DNA of 64,000 nt, taken from NCBI GenBank assembly GCA_002494495.1, contig DACB01000015.1:1-64000 (forward strand). The letters run 5' to 3'. How positions within the stretch are numbered: position 1 is the first letter of the stretch; each line of letters starts with the position of its first letter. The translations under genes were made by a program, and so were the position numbers. Below the pieces are notes generated by a model. It had not been told where the DNA came from. It was given only the letters and a program-made list of their open reading frames with translations, and made no database searches. The stretch is from Methanobacterium sp. UBA294. GTDB lineage: Archaea > Methanobacteriota > Methanobacteria > Methanobacteriales > Methanobacteriaceae. Positions 37,224 through 45,873 of the stretch are shown here, in pieces.

Positions 37224-38663
37224 TTACAAGACAGCGTAGTATGCGTTGATTAAATCCTGGGTATCGATATTTCTACCTGGACCTATCAGAGCAACTTCTG
37301 TTCCGCCACCCAATGCACCGTAGTGTTTTGAGTAATATTTTTTGTAATCCCAGTTTTTCCATCCATCACCGAGGTTGATCTGGACCCAAGCATGTTTGTA
37401 TGCGTTGTTGCTTATACCTTTAAGGTAACCCATTATCCGGGTCTGGATGCCTGCAGCAGTTAGTCTGGTGTACAGGTACAGGGAACTACCCCAGCAGTTT
37501 CCACCACCTTCAGCAAGGAAAACATCTAAATAAGAGTATCTGGTACCCTGTATATTTGCGTATGTTGCTTCGTTTTTTCCAATTTGATCCACTATTCCCA
37601 AGGCGTTAGCTGGTATACAGAGGTTTAATTGTGAATAAGGCACTACAGATAAGGTATTGGGCAGTCTGCCATTAGTACCATAGAATTGTATTGTCTTGGC
37701 AAATACATAGGTCAATGTTTCGTATCTAACATTACCCAGCACACTGTTAACATAGTTAGGTGCTTGACCATTGCAAATAGCTGATTTTGTATCCTGTGCT
37801 AATTTAACGTAGTTTGCTTTGGTGAAAGTACCGGCTTTAACTGTTTCTGAGGGGTTTGTTGGGTTAGTTACTGTCTTTAATGTGATGCTTGCTTTGGATC
37901 CGCTGTTTAACTGAGTTATGGCGAAACTTAATATTTGTAGGAACTGAGCTGTGGTGATCTTTTGGTTGTTTACAGTTACTGTTGATGGTGTTTTATAGTT
38001 GGTATCTACGTATTTTCTGTAGTTATTTGCTGCAGATATTATCTGGGCAATGGTAAATTTTGTATCAGGATTGGTTGGTATGATCGGATTGGTTGGTGTT
38101 GTGGGTTTGCTAATTCCTTCATTTAGATTCCAGGGTGCCACTGATACTGTGTAGGGTAACCTCTTATTTTTGGCATAGAAATCCATTGTTTTGGAAAAGA
38201 AGTACACAGTTGAGTCGTACTTTATATTACCCTTTGAAGTTTTAACGTAACTTGGGGCCTGGCCCTGGTTGTTGATGTTTGTCTTTATATTGTTGGCTAA
38301 ATTGATGTACTCTGATTTGCTGATAGTTCCGCTTTTCACGGTTTCTGTGGCACTGGTTGGTTTTTTGACATTTTTTAATGGCACTTTTGCAGTGCTTCCT
38401 GAGTTTCTCTGTGACACATCGTATGTTAAAAGCAGTAAGAACTGGGGCATGGTGACCTGTTTGTTCTTCATGGTTACGAAGTTGGGTAACCTTTTGTTGG
38501 TTTCAGTGAAAGTTTTTACCTTGGTTGCAGCCGATTCTATTTCACTTGTTGTGTAACTAACCGCGGGACTAACCGTTGTTGCAGAAGCAGAAACTTCATT
38601 TGCATTAATAAAAATAATTAAACTAAAAAGTAGTAATACAGGTAATAAATTTTTGATCTTGAT
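37224..38663 (-). CDS. Exported PMB-repeat protein with transglutaminase-like domain (AUC start)
   Basis: 479 residues if started at ATC 38661-38663. There is no in-frame ATG, GTG or TTG before ATG 38469, which would remove the signal peptide. Order: signal peptide (NLLPVLLLFSLIIFINANEVSAS), a PMB pair, a proline-threonine linker, a second PMB pair, then a transglutaminase-like domain with Cys390 (GGNCWGSS), His424 (YKHAWVQI) and Asp439 (KNWDYKK). The triad spacing of 34 and 15 equals that of the 8.5- and 10.3-kb enzymes, although the sequence around it has diverged strongly, so it is a distinct subfamily. Probable role: pseudomurein or wall-peptide processing. Confidence 0.82.
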   Translation of the reverse strand: MKIKNLLPVLLLFSLIIFINANEVSASATTVSPAVSYTTSEIESAATKVKTFTETNKRLPNFVTMKNKQVTMPQFLLLLTYDVSQRNSGSTAKVPLKNVKKPTSATETVKSGTISKSEYINLANNIKTNINNQGQAPSYVKTSKGNIKYDSTVYFFSKTMDFYAKNKRLPYTVSVAPWNLNEGISKPTTPTNPIIPTNPDTKFTIAQIISAANNYRKYVDTNYKTPSTVTVNNQKITTAQFLQILSFAITQLNSGSKASITLKTVTNPTNPSETVKAGTFTKANYVKLAQDTKSAICNGQAPNYVNSVLGNVRYETLTYVFAKTIQFYGTNGRLPNTLSVVPYSQLNLCIPANALGIVDQIGKNEATYANIQGTRYSYLDVFLAEGGGNCWGSSLYLYTRLTAAGIQTRIMGYLKGISNNAYKHAWVQINLGDGWKNWDYKKYYSKHYGALGGGTEVALIGPGRNIDTQDLINAYYAVL

Positions 38664-38675
38664 ATTCCCGCCTCC
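38661..38675 (-). promoter_or_regulatory. GGAGG ribosome-binding site with probable AUC start
   Basis: GGAGGCGGG (minus strand 38675 to 38667), a 7-nt spacer, then ATC 38661-38663 and in-frame AAG ATC AAA. The in-frame stop TGA at 38688-38690 rules out a start further upstream except an ATA. Confidence 0.6.
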
Positions 38676-38706
38676 TGGTCTAGATATTCAGTATTCATCC
38701 TATCTT

Positions 38707-38800
38707 AGACAATATAATTGTCACATGAGGATGATATATAAATCTTTTTGTTTCTTTACAGAAAAAATAGGATTTTAGAACTCTTTTTTGAATTTAAGAC
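38707..38800 (-). promoter_or_regulatory. Promoter with shared PMB-gene upstream element
   Basis: Read on the minus strand: TCTTAAATTCAAAAA, then AGAGTTCT (38777-38784), a T-run, AAAGAAACAAAAAGA and the TATA box TTTATATA (38735-38742). AGAGTTCT begins 42 bp before the TATA box, exactly as at 8.3 kb. ATTGTCT at 38707-38713 sits 29 bp downstream, inside a perfect inverted repeat GACAAT-TAT-ATTGTC (38708-38722). Confidence 0.65.
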
Positions 38801-39375
38801 CCCAATAGAGGTTTAATAATCAATTTTTTAGGGATCACAATTCTTTATTCTTAATTTTAAGAATTTAACTCTATTAAAACTTTATTTATTAAAATAAACT
38901 CCTTGGGATATTATATCATGGATGTGAGTCACCATTTAATTATTAGTATATTTTAATCTAAACTTGCCTTTAAAAAATTGGGTTATAACATATATGGATT
39001 TAATTTTAAAGAAGTATAAAACAGTTAATTTAGAATTAATGGCTTTAAATTCATAATCTAAAAATTTTTTAAATTTAATAAATTAACAGTAAAAAACTCG
39101 TCTATTTATTTATTCGTTGGACTTTTGTATTGGGCAGCCTGATTATTCTGGATGTGTTATATCAATTTTTTATTCATTATTTTATTAATTTTGAACCCTT
39201 TTTTTAGATAGGGAATAGTGGTAATAGGGATATATTTCACAAAAAATTTTTAAAATGTTATTCCATTGTGAATTAATAGTGTACTGATAATAATAATAGT
39301 AAGCTTTCATAATAATAAAAAATCCATAATAGTAAAAAATTTTTTTATTATGAGAATATTGTTAGGTGACCATTA
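38801..39375. other. Non-coding AT-rich spacer upstream of the MinD gene
   Basis: No gene found on either strand. It is very AT-rich, with many oligo-A/T runs, and should hold the promoter of the downstream ATPase gene, whose AGGTGACC ribosome-binding site lies at 39364-39371. Confidence 0.5.
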
Positions 39376-40176
39376 ATGACAAGGGTAATTGCTGTAGCTT
39401 CTGGAAAAGGAGGAGTGGGAAAGACAACTGTCACTGCAAACTTGGGCATAGCTCTATCCCTACTTAAAGAGGATGTTGTAATTCTTGATATGGATATTAA
39501 CATGGCTAATTTAGAGTTGATTCTTGGACTAGAAGGTAAACCAGTTACCTTACAGGATGTTTTAGCTGGTCATGAAAACATACAAAACGCCATATATGAG
39601 GGTCCCGGTGGAGTTCATTTGATACCCACGGGTCTTTCCCTGCCCAACCTCAATTACATTAAAAGGGAGAGGATAGAAGATGTATTTGAACAGCTCATTG
39701 GAAATGTAGACCTAATACTTATAGATTCACCAGCTGGTCTTGAAAGAGATGCACTGGCTGCCATGTCACCAGCTGATGAAATGATACTGGTTACCACCCC
39801 CGAGGTCACATCCATTACCGACACCCTGAAGACCAAGTTACTGGCTGAAAGAATGGGCATCAACATATCCGGTGTGGTTTTAAACAGGGATAAAAAAGAC
39901 AGGGACTTCCTATCAGTAGAGGAAGTAGAAGCCATCATGGAAGTTCCTATACTGAGCATCATACCAGAAGATCAGGGATTAATCAAATTCTATGCAGAGG
40001 GTACTCCTGTATTAATAGAAGAACCTGAATCAGCAATATCACGTTCATTTCTGGAATTAGCAGCTTATCTGGTAGATAAAGAATATCTTATGCCTAAAAT
40101 ACCCAAAAAGAGTTTCATATCCAAATTTATAGATGGTCTTATGGGAAATGGGCCCCTTAAGACCAGACAACAGTGA
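39376..40176 (+). CDS. minD: MinD/ParA-family ATPase (septum-site MinD-like)
   Basis: 266 residues. Deviant Walker A SGKGGVGKTT at residues 9-18, switch DMDINMANLEL, and Walker B LILIDSPAGL. The C-terminal end (KSFISKFIDGLMG) is an amphipathic helix like the MinD membrane-targeting sequence. Archaea of this group carry several MinD homologues that act in cell positioning rather than with MinC/MinE, and no minC or minE is seen nearby. The exact cargo is unknown. Confidence 0.87.
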   Translation: MTRVIAVASGKGGVGKTTVTANLGIALSLLKEDVVILDMDINMANLELILGLEGKPVTLQDVLAGHENIQNAIYEGPGGVHLIPTGLSLPNLNYIKRERIEDVFEQLIGNVDLILIDSPAGLERDALAAMSPADEMILVTTPEVTSITDTLKTKLLAERMGINISGVVLNRDKKDRDFLSVEEVEAIMEVPILSIIPEDQGLIKFYAEGTPVLIEEPESAISRSFLELAAYLVDKEYLMPKIPKKSFISKFIDGLMGNGPLKTRQQ

Positions 40177-40534
40177 ACTATTTTTTAAAAGGACTGTCGG
40201 AGTTCCATTTTTTTTAAAATTTTAATAATTATTTGAACCATTGATTGTTATTCTATTGAGTCCTTGAATAGTCGATTAAATCTTTGATTGTTGTTTCAAA
40301 ATTCTGATATAATTGAATCTTTGAATATAATTGATCCTTTTAATATTTGATTACAGAAAATTTCTAATTTCTCTGGATAATTTCCCTGAATTAATATTCC
40401 ATGCCTGAATAATATTCCAGGGATACCTCCAGTTGAAAAGAGAGTTAACTATATTAACAGTAACTTATAACTCTTATTAAAAAAATAGAATAAAAAAAGA
40501 GATTTAAACCTTTTAACCTTGTTAGATGATATCC
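40177..40534. other. Non-coding spacer
   Basis: T-runs just after the MinD stop look like a terminator. The remainder repeats loose TTGAATCTTTGAAT-like words (40250-40360). No gene or RNA recognised. Confidence 0.4.
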
Positions 40535-41083
40535 ATGGGATATTTGAAATGTACCAAATGTGAAGGGTATTACCAACTCCCAGATGAGGAGTCTCCCGAA
40601 GATTATGACCAATGCCAGTGCGGCGGTACCCTGGAGTACGTGGATGAAATTCAAAACCAAAAGTTATCAGATAAACTGTTAGATGCCCTAAATTTCAGGA
40701 GGATTGTGGGAGTAATTACTGGTGCAGCGGTAATACTGGTGTCTTTTTTAATTTACTCACCCGACCCATACGCATCCACATTCGTTTACAATAACAACAT
40801 CTCCTTTTATTTATGGGGCGTGGGTGGTTTTATAGCTGCCTTAATATCTGGTGGTAATATTAGATCTGGAGCGTCCAATGGTTTCTACGCTGCCAGCGTC
40901 TCAGGACTGTTAGTTATCCTCGTATTCTACTATATAATAAACCCCTTCGGTATCAGTGAACCTACTCTCCCAGATACTTTGGCATTCCTAGCTGCTTTAG
41001 GCGCTATTTACCTCCTGATCCCCTCATTATTTAGTATGATTGGAGGTTTAATAGCCAGCTTATCCCGAAGAATCCTCTCCTAA
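40535..41083 (+). CDS. Zinc-ribbon membrane protein (DUF5518-like), unknown function
   Basis: 182 residues from the ATG at 40535 (an ATG three codons upstream is possible). N-terminal zinc ribbon (KCTKCEGYYQL...CQCGG) followed by four membrane helices; the block GGFIAALISGGNIRSGASNGFYAASVSGLL resembles small glycine-rich membrane proteins of methanobacteria. Likely a membrane sensor or scaffold; function unknown. Confidence 0.65.
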   Translation: MGYLKCTKCEGYYQLPDEESPEDYDQCQCGGTLEYVDEIQNQKLSDKLLDALNFRRIVGVITGAAVILVSFLIYSPDPYASTFVYNNNISFYLWGVGGFIAALISGGNIRSGASNGFYAASVSGLLVILVFYYIINPFGISEPTLPDTLAFLAALGAIYLLIPSLFSMIGGLIASLSRRILS

Positions 41084-41221
41084 CTGGAAAGAATATTATT
41101 GATAATATATATAAATTATAATTTATAAAAAATAAAATGTATTAAGATGTAATAAGGCTGTATTTCATAAATTAGAAATTATGAATTTCTACGTTTTCGT
41201 TTGTATTCGGAGGTGCGAAAA

Positions 41222-41689
41222 ATGATTAACGAACAGGAATTTGATTCAGCTGTAGATTTCGATGATGAATGGTTCGAAGATCAGTCATTAGTTGAAGAAA
41301 CACATAAGGAATTGGAACAGGCAAGGGGTGAAGTAGTTTTAGATGCTAAAAAAAAGCGCCTGAAAACCAGTAAAGTCCAGGGTATAGCATTAACATTTGA
41401 AGACACAGAAAGTCTGGATGATAACCAAACCTATACCATCAACCTGAGTGCGGAAAGCATAAAGATAGGAATCAGCGAAGATGAAGATGGTAATTTTAAA
41501 AAGGTGGGGATTGCCCAGTTAAAGGGTAATAAGTTACTGGAATACATCACCTACCTGGATGATGAATTTAATCCCCAATTGACCATGGCCTTTGAAAACG
41601 GGTATTCCATTGAAATTTCAGGCAGAGTTACCATTGAGGAAGTTTCAAATAAGCCCAACAAGAAAAAGAAGCAGAGGAAGAAAAAATAA
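41222..41689 (+). CDS. Acidic protein with lysine-rich tail, unknown function
   Basis: 155 residues from ATG 41222, with a GGAGGTG ribosome-binding site just upstream. The N-terminus is strongly acidic (DFDDEWFEDQSLVEE), the middle is a beta-rich domain (TYTINLSAESIKIGISED), and the tail is PNKKKKQRKKK. No family recognised. The charge segregation suggests nucleic-acid or protein interaction. It begins a run of three small charged proteins. Confidence 0.6.
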   Translation: MINEQEFDSAVDFDDEWFEDQSLVEETHKELEQARGEVVLDAKKKRLKTSKVQGIALTFEDTESLDDNQTYTINLSAESIKIGISEDEDGNFKKVGIAQLKGNKLLEYITYLDDEFNPQLTMAFENGYSIEISGRVTIEEVSNKPNKKKKQRKKK

Positions 41690-41816
41690 GAAGGAGATAT
41701 CTATTCCAGTTGTTTATGTTAATTTTAGTTGATTTGATTTTTAACTATAAAAATTTTTATTTTTCCATTTTTTTACGAAAATTAAATTTGTTTCTAATGA
41801 AATGATTTTCAATAAA

Positions 41817-42188
41817 TTATTTTCTTATCTTCTTCAACTTATCCCAGGGGGAACTCTTAGACTTATTAGCATCTTTGGTAAATTTCTCCAATTCCTTCTT
41901 AAGGAGGGCGTTTTCCTTCTTTGATTGTTGGAGAAGTGATTTCAGGTTCTCATTTTTGGTCTTTATGGATTGATACTCGTTTTTTAGTTGGTTTATATCT
42001 GTAAATTCCTTATTCTGTTTAAGTTTCTGGAGTTCCATGTTTAATTTTTTAATCAGTTGTTTTTGCCTGTCTAACTTAGATATCAGTTTACGATTGGTTG
42101 CCTTGAGTTGAATGATTTCTATTTCATGGGCATCATCATCTGTTATTGTCTTGTCCGCCCTTGGAGTAAATTTTATTTGATTTCCCAT
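41817..42188 (-). CDS. Coiled-coil protein, unknown function
   Basis: 123 residues, mostly a heptad-type coiled coil (residues about 20-105, rich in K, L, E, Q), with a basic C-terminal end (KSSPWDKLKKIRK). No enzyme motif. It is convergent with the acidic-protein gene and on the same strand as the 57-residue gene upstream, with which it may be co-transcribed. Confidence 0.6.
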   Translation of the reverse strand: MGNQIKFTPRADKTITDDDAHEIEIIQLKATNRKLISKLDRQKQLIKKLNMELQKLKQNKEFTDINQLKNEYQSIKTKNENLKSLLQQSKKENALLKKELEKFTKDANKSKSSPWDKLKKIRK

Positions 42189-42278
42189 TTTATTACACTC
42201 AATAAATTACTTTATTAGTCTATTGAAAATAACTTGATATCTATAAAAAATTACCCTGATATTATAACAATCCACTTC

Positions 42279-42449
42279 TTACTCTATCATATCCAACCTA
42301 ACGTTGTCCAGTTCAGTCTGTACATCCTTCTTCTTTTTACTCCTGGATTTTTTCAATGATATCTTCCGGGGTTTAATGGTAAAACTACCATCACTGGGGT
42401 GTAATGTAAAATCATCTTTATCAGTACTTTGATCATCCTGGGACGTCAT
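42279..42449 (-). CDS. Small basic protein, unknown function
   Basis: 57 residues from ATG 42447-42449, chosen because GGGGGATGATC lies just upstream. Contains a short acidic start (TSQDDQSTDKDD) and a KKSRSKKKKD block. No family recognised. It precedes the coiled-coil gene by about 90 nt on the same strand. Confidence 0.5.
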   Translation of the reverse strand: MTSQDDQSTDKDDFTLHPSDGSFTIKPRKISLKKSRSKKKKDVQTELDNVRLDMIE

Positions 42450-42869
42450 GATGATCATCCCCCTGTATTTGTACACTAAAAGTTCAACCTTGATTTATAA
42501 ATTCTATTAGATAAGTTCGATTTACTGTTTCATAAATTTAACTAAACAATTTAAGAAACTATCTGAGATACCAAAAAAGATCACCAGTTAAATAATACTG
42601 TTAGGAATATCAGGTGGAAATGAATTTATAATATCTTAATGAGGAGGGACATTCTTAGCAAAAAAGGATTTATAATATCTTTAGAGATAAATCTTAGGGA
42701 TAGAATGAATTTAAACATCTGAAAATGAATTAAAATCTTAATGGAAAAACAATTCTAAACATCCGAAAAAAATGATCAAAAACTTAAGGAAAAACGAATT
42801 TAAATTTTTTAAAAAAAATAAAAAAATAGAAAGTAATTATTTTTTACTTCCATATCTAAATCATCCAAC
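42450..42869. other. Non-coding spacer
   Basis: About 420 nt. Loose repeats of AAACATC.GAAAA..AATTAAAA and CTTAA.GGAAAAAC occur at 42700-42795. No gene seen. Confidence 0.4.
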
Positions 42870-44174
42870 CTACATGGAAACAAAGTTTGGCAATCTCTTA
42901 TTGGTACTGTAAAAGGCCATTATCTTACTGAACATATAAATTGCTGAATTGTAACTGAGATTTCCAAGACTGGTATTAGCAAAATTGGGCGCCCTACCTC
43001 TGGTGTTAATGAATGATTTAATTTGCTTAGCTATGTCCACAAACTCTGATTTTTGTATGTTGCCTTTTTTAATAGATCCCGATGGACGGGTAGGATTGTT
43101 CACATTGATTACTTTTATCGCTGCAATAGAACCGCTGTTTAATTGTGTAGTGGCTGAAACCAACAGGTTTAAAAATTTAGGCATGTTTATATTACCTGCA
43201 GGTGTGGACACAAAGTTAGGCATTCTTTTCTTGGTTTCATAGAAGATCTTTACCCTGTTTGCTGCATCTGCAATCTGATTCGGTGTAAGAGATGTGGTGG
43301 GTGTTGGATCTGGTGTGGGGTTAATTGCTGTATTAGTTACCCATGCTGTGAGACTTGCGATTATATCTGGCATCTGTGGTGTGAGCTCAGGGTGTGGTCC
43401 AATGAGGACACTTCTACCATTTCCAAAGTAGTCTCCCACAATAGCTGCATATCCTTTATATCCTGTTTTGCTGTCTGCGTAGGTTGCGAAGGTTGTTCCT
43501 CCACCTTTAAGGTACATGGTTGGTCCGTTGAAGTAGGCAAGGGTCATTGTACCGCTTCGATTTAATATTTGGGATCCTGCAGAAGTTATGGAAACACTTA
43601 AGTTTCCCTCGTAATAGGGTGCTTTTGCCCATACATGAGGTGCTACTCCCCATCCATCATACCAGCCGTCTACATGTTGAGCTCCTGCAAATGCTCCTGC
43701 ACAGATACCAACAAATCCGCCTCCGTTTTTAACGAAGTTCTGTATCATAGATTTACTGATGTCGTTGAGATAGATTTTACCTCCAGTACCCCCGGGCATG
43801 ACCAGTACGTCGTAACCGGAAAGTATTGATGAGGTAAGTATTGTGGAAGTAGCGTAGTTGAAACTAACACCTTGAAGCAAGTTGTTGCTGTTCGCACTGG
43901 AATATGATGTTTTCATTCCATTTACACAGTTATAACTAGCACCATTACCATTGTAGATTAAAACATTAATGGTTTTAGGGCTTCCAGCTGCATAGTTAGT
44001 GCTGGTAGCTTTATCTCCACTTGTTGAATCTACATTATTATTTTGAGATGTAGTTGTTTTATCCTGAACTGTAGTTGCATTGTCTGTTGTATTTGTTGAT
44101 GCAGAAACAGTATTCAGGGTCAGTGTTAGACACAACAGTATCAACACTGTATATATCACTTTTTTATTTATCAT
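42870..44174 (-). CDS. Exported glutamine-amidotransferase-like protein with PMB repeats
   Basis: 434 residues. Signal peptide (residues 1-26, ending TVSAS), a Ser/Thr/Asn linker, then a class I glutamine-amidotransferase-like domain of the BPL_N type (residues about 68-285) with VLVMPGGTGG, nucleophile Cys168 in GICAGAF, and His261-Pro-Glu263 in IGPHPEL. All three members of the Cys-His-Glu triad are therefore present. A proline-threonine linker leads to a pair of PMB repeats (residues about 296-434). An exported, wall-anchored amidotransferase-like hydrolase fits cleavage of an amide in pseudomurein, but that activity is inferred. Confidence 0.8.
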   Translation of the reverse strand: MINKKVIYTVLILLCLTLTLNTVSASTNTTDNATTVQDKTTTSQNNNVDSTSGDKATSTNYAAGSPKTINVLIYNGNGASYNCVNGMKTSYSSANSNNLLQGVSFNYATSTILTSSILSGYDVLVMPGGTGGKIYLNDISKSMIQNFVKNGGGFVGICAGAFAGAQHVDGWYDGWGVAPHVWAKAPYYEGNLSVSITSAGSQILNRSGTMTLAYFNGPTMYLKGGGTTFATYADSKTGYKGYAAIVGDYFGNGRSVLIGPHPELTPQMPDIIASLTAWVTNTAINPTPDPTPTTSLTPNQIADAANRVKIFYETKKRMPNFVSTPAGNINMPKFLNLLVSATTQLNSGSIAAIKVINVNNPTRPSGSIKKGNIQKSEFVDIAKQIKSFINTRGRAPNFANTSLGNLSYNSAIYMFSKIMAFYSTNKRLPNFVSM

Positions 44175-44183
44175 ACCGCCTCC
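44172..44183 (-). promoter_or_regulatory. GGAGGCGGT ribosome-binding site directly abutting ATG
   Basis: GGAGG (44179-44183), CGGT, then ATG (44172-44174). Spacing to ATG is only 4 nt. The codon 7 nt after GGAGG is ATA, aligned with the AUU and AUC codons of the other PMB genes. Confidence 0.6.
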
Positions 44184-44240
44184 ATTTCCAATAAACTCAA
44201 TTTAATGAATTATTGGGAATATTAAGTAATCAATTTTTGG

Positions 44241-44311
44241 TTATATATATAAGTTTTGGTTATTTTAACAAAAAAAGACGTTCATAAACCCTATTTTGCA
44301 ATTTAAGACCC
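44241..44311 (-). promoter_or_regulatory. Promoter with shared PMB-gene upstream element
   Basis: On the minus strand: GGGTCTTAAATTGCAAAAT, AGGGTTTA (44285-44292), a seven-T run, AAAATAACCAAAAC and TATA sequence TTATATATATAA (44241-44252). The element begins 40-42 bp before the TATA box, as in the other three PMB promoters. Confidence 0.6.
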
Positions 44312-44961
44312 GTTCTGAAGTTATTTTATGAAGGTATTACAAATAAGCGCTTTTAGATTCCCTTTTAAGAATATAAATGTGTTTAAAACCCCAATTACAT
44401 TATTCTTAAATATTAATATTTTAATCACCCATAGAGCAGCGATTAACCATAAAAATTAATCAATATTATGATATCTGATGGGTAGTAACAATTATTAAGG
44501 ATTTAATTATCATTTTATTCCATTACAAGTGAGATTAAATGGAATTACAAAGTTGTACAGGTTTATTTACAATAAGATAGTGAATACAAACATATTTACT
44601 TATAAAAATTTCAATAACAAACTTTCTAGAATAACAAATTTGATAATGGAAAACTAAAATAAAAGATATTTTCAGAGATATAATTATCTCTAGAGCTAAT
44701 TAAAGTTATAGTAAGTATTGGTGATGGGTATTATATACCCGGACCATAATGACTCCTTTAAGAAAATAAATATCATTCCGCAATCAGTTCCCCCCATCAC
44801 CGTAGTTATATTTGTATGATGATATTAATAAGTCTTCTGAAATTATAATTCCAAATCCATCACCATTAGGCAGACAGAATCCAATTCCCAAAATTTATAT
44901 ATTTATAGTCCCATAAGATTGTTAGGATTTACTAATTAATTTTTTACAGGGGAATTAATCA
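44312..44961. other. Non-coding spacer before the response regulator
   Basis: About 650 nt of AT-rich sequence without a gene. TATA-like AATTTATATATTTATAG (44894-44910) probably serves the response regulator downstream. Confidence 0.45.
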
Positions 44962-45828
44962 ATGCCAAAAGCAGAATTAATGATAGTTGAAGATGAAACT
45001 ATTACCGCCTTAGAAATACGGAATGTAATCGAAGCTTCAGATTATGAAGTTTTATCGGTGGTACACAGTGGTGAGGAAGCTATACAAGAGGCATTGACCT
45101 TAAAACCAGATCTAATTATAATGGATATTATTTTGAAGGGGGAAATTGATGGGGTGGACGCAGCCCGTAAGATCAAGGAATTTCTGGATATCCCGATACT
45201 TTACATCACTGCCTTAGAAACTGTTGATTCGGACCGATTAAAGAATACAAAGGGAATAGGGTTTCTGGTAAAACCAATTTCTGAAGGAGAATTATTGAGT
45301 AATATAGAGATGGCCATTCATAATTACAGGAGTAACAAGGAAGAACTTAAAAACAGTAAATTTGATAGTTTAAGCGATGTACAGGTCTTCCTCCAGAGCA
45401 TGATACCCCAGTTATCATCTAACCTAACCATAGATAAGAGGGGGGCATTCCTGGGATCCTTCCACAAAAAATTTGAAAAACACATGAAATCCCGCTTCCT
45501 CCGGGAAACAGGCAGATATCATAAAGGAGTGTTCGATAAACTGCCAGAATCAGGTAAACTCCAAGTGTACCTAAACTGGATACAGAACTTCTTCCAGAAC
45601 CTGGGCTTTGAAGTGGATGTGTTTGATCAGGGGGACAACTGGATAGTAACCTTCCGGGACTGTACTTGGTGTGAAAGAAACTATGAAAACATATTCTACT
45701 GTCTGTTATGCCAGGCCATCTTAAAGCAAACCTTGAGCTGGACAGGTATAGATGGAACTGTTGAATCTTTATCTGATGCAAGCATCAACAAGCCACTCTG
45801 CAGGTACAACATAGCTTTAAATAAATAA
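44962..45828 (+). CDS. Response regulator with methanogen-type output domain
   Basis: 288 residues. The receiver domain (residues about 1-120) has EDE near the N-terminus, phospho-acceptor Asp in IIMDIILKGEIDG, Thr in YITALE and Lys in FLVKP. After a helical linker comes a C-terminal domain with LPESGKLQVYLNWIQNFFQNLGFEV and Cys residues in CTWCERNYENIFYCLLCQ, resembling the methanogen output domain (MetOD1-like). The Cys set could bind a metal. No cognate kinase is adjacent. It is divergent from the amidotransferase-like PMB gene. Confidence 0.82.
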   Translation: MPKAELMIVEDETITALEIRNVIEASDYEVLSVVHSGEEAIQEALTLKPDLIIMDIILKGEIDGVDAARKIKEFLDIPILYITALETVDSDRLKNTKGIGFLVKPISEGELLSNIEMAIHNYRSNKEELKNSKFDSLSDVQVFLQSMIPQLSSNLTIDKRGAFLGSFHKKFEKHMKSRFLRETGRYHKGVFDKLPESGKLQVYLNWIQNFFQNLGFEVDVFDQGDNWIVTFRDCTWCERNYENIFYCLLCQAILKQTLSWTGIDGTVESLSDASINKPLCRYNIALNK

Positions 45829-45873
45829 TATCACAATTTTATTAGGGGATAACAACCTTTAAGGAGTTTTCAA

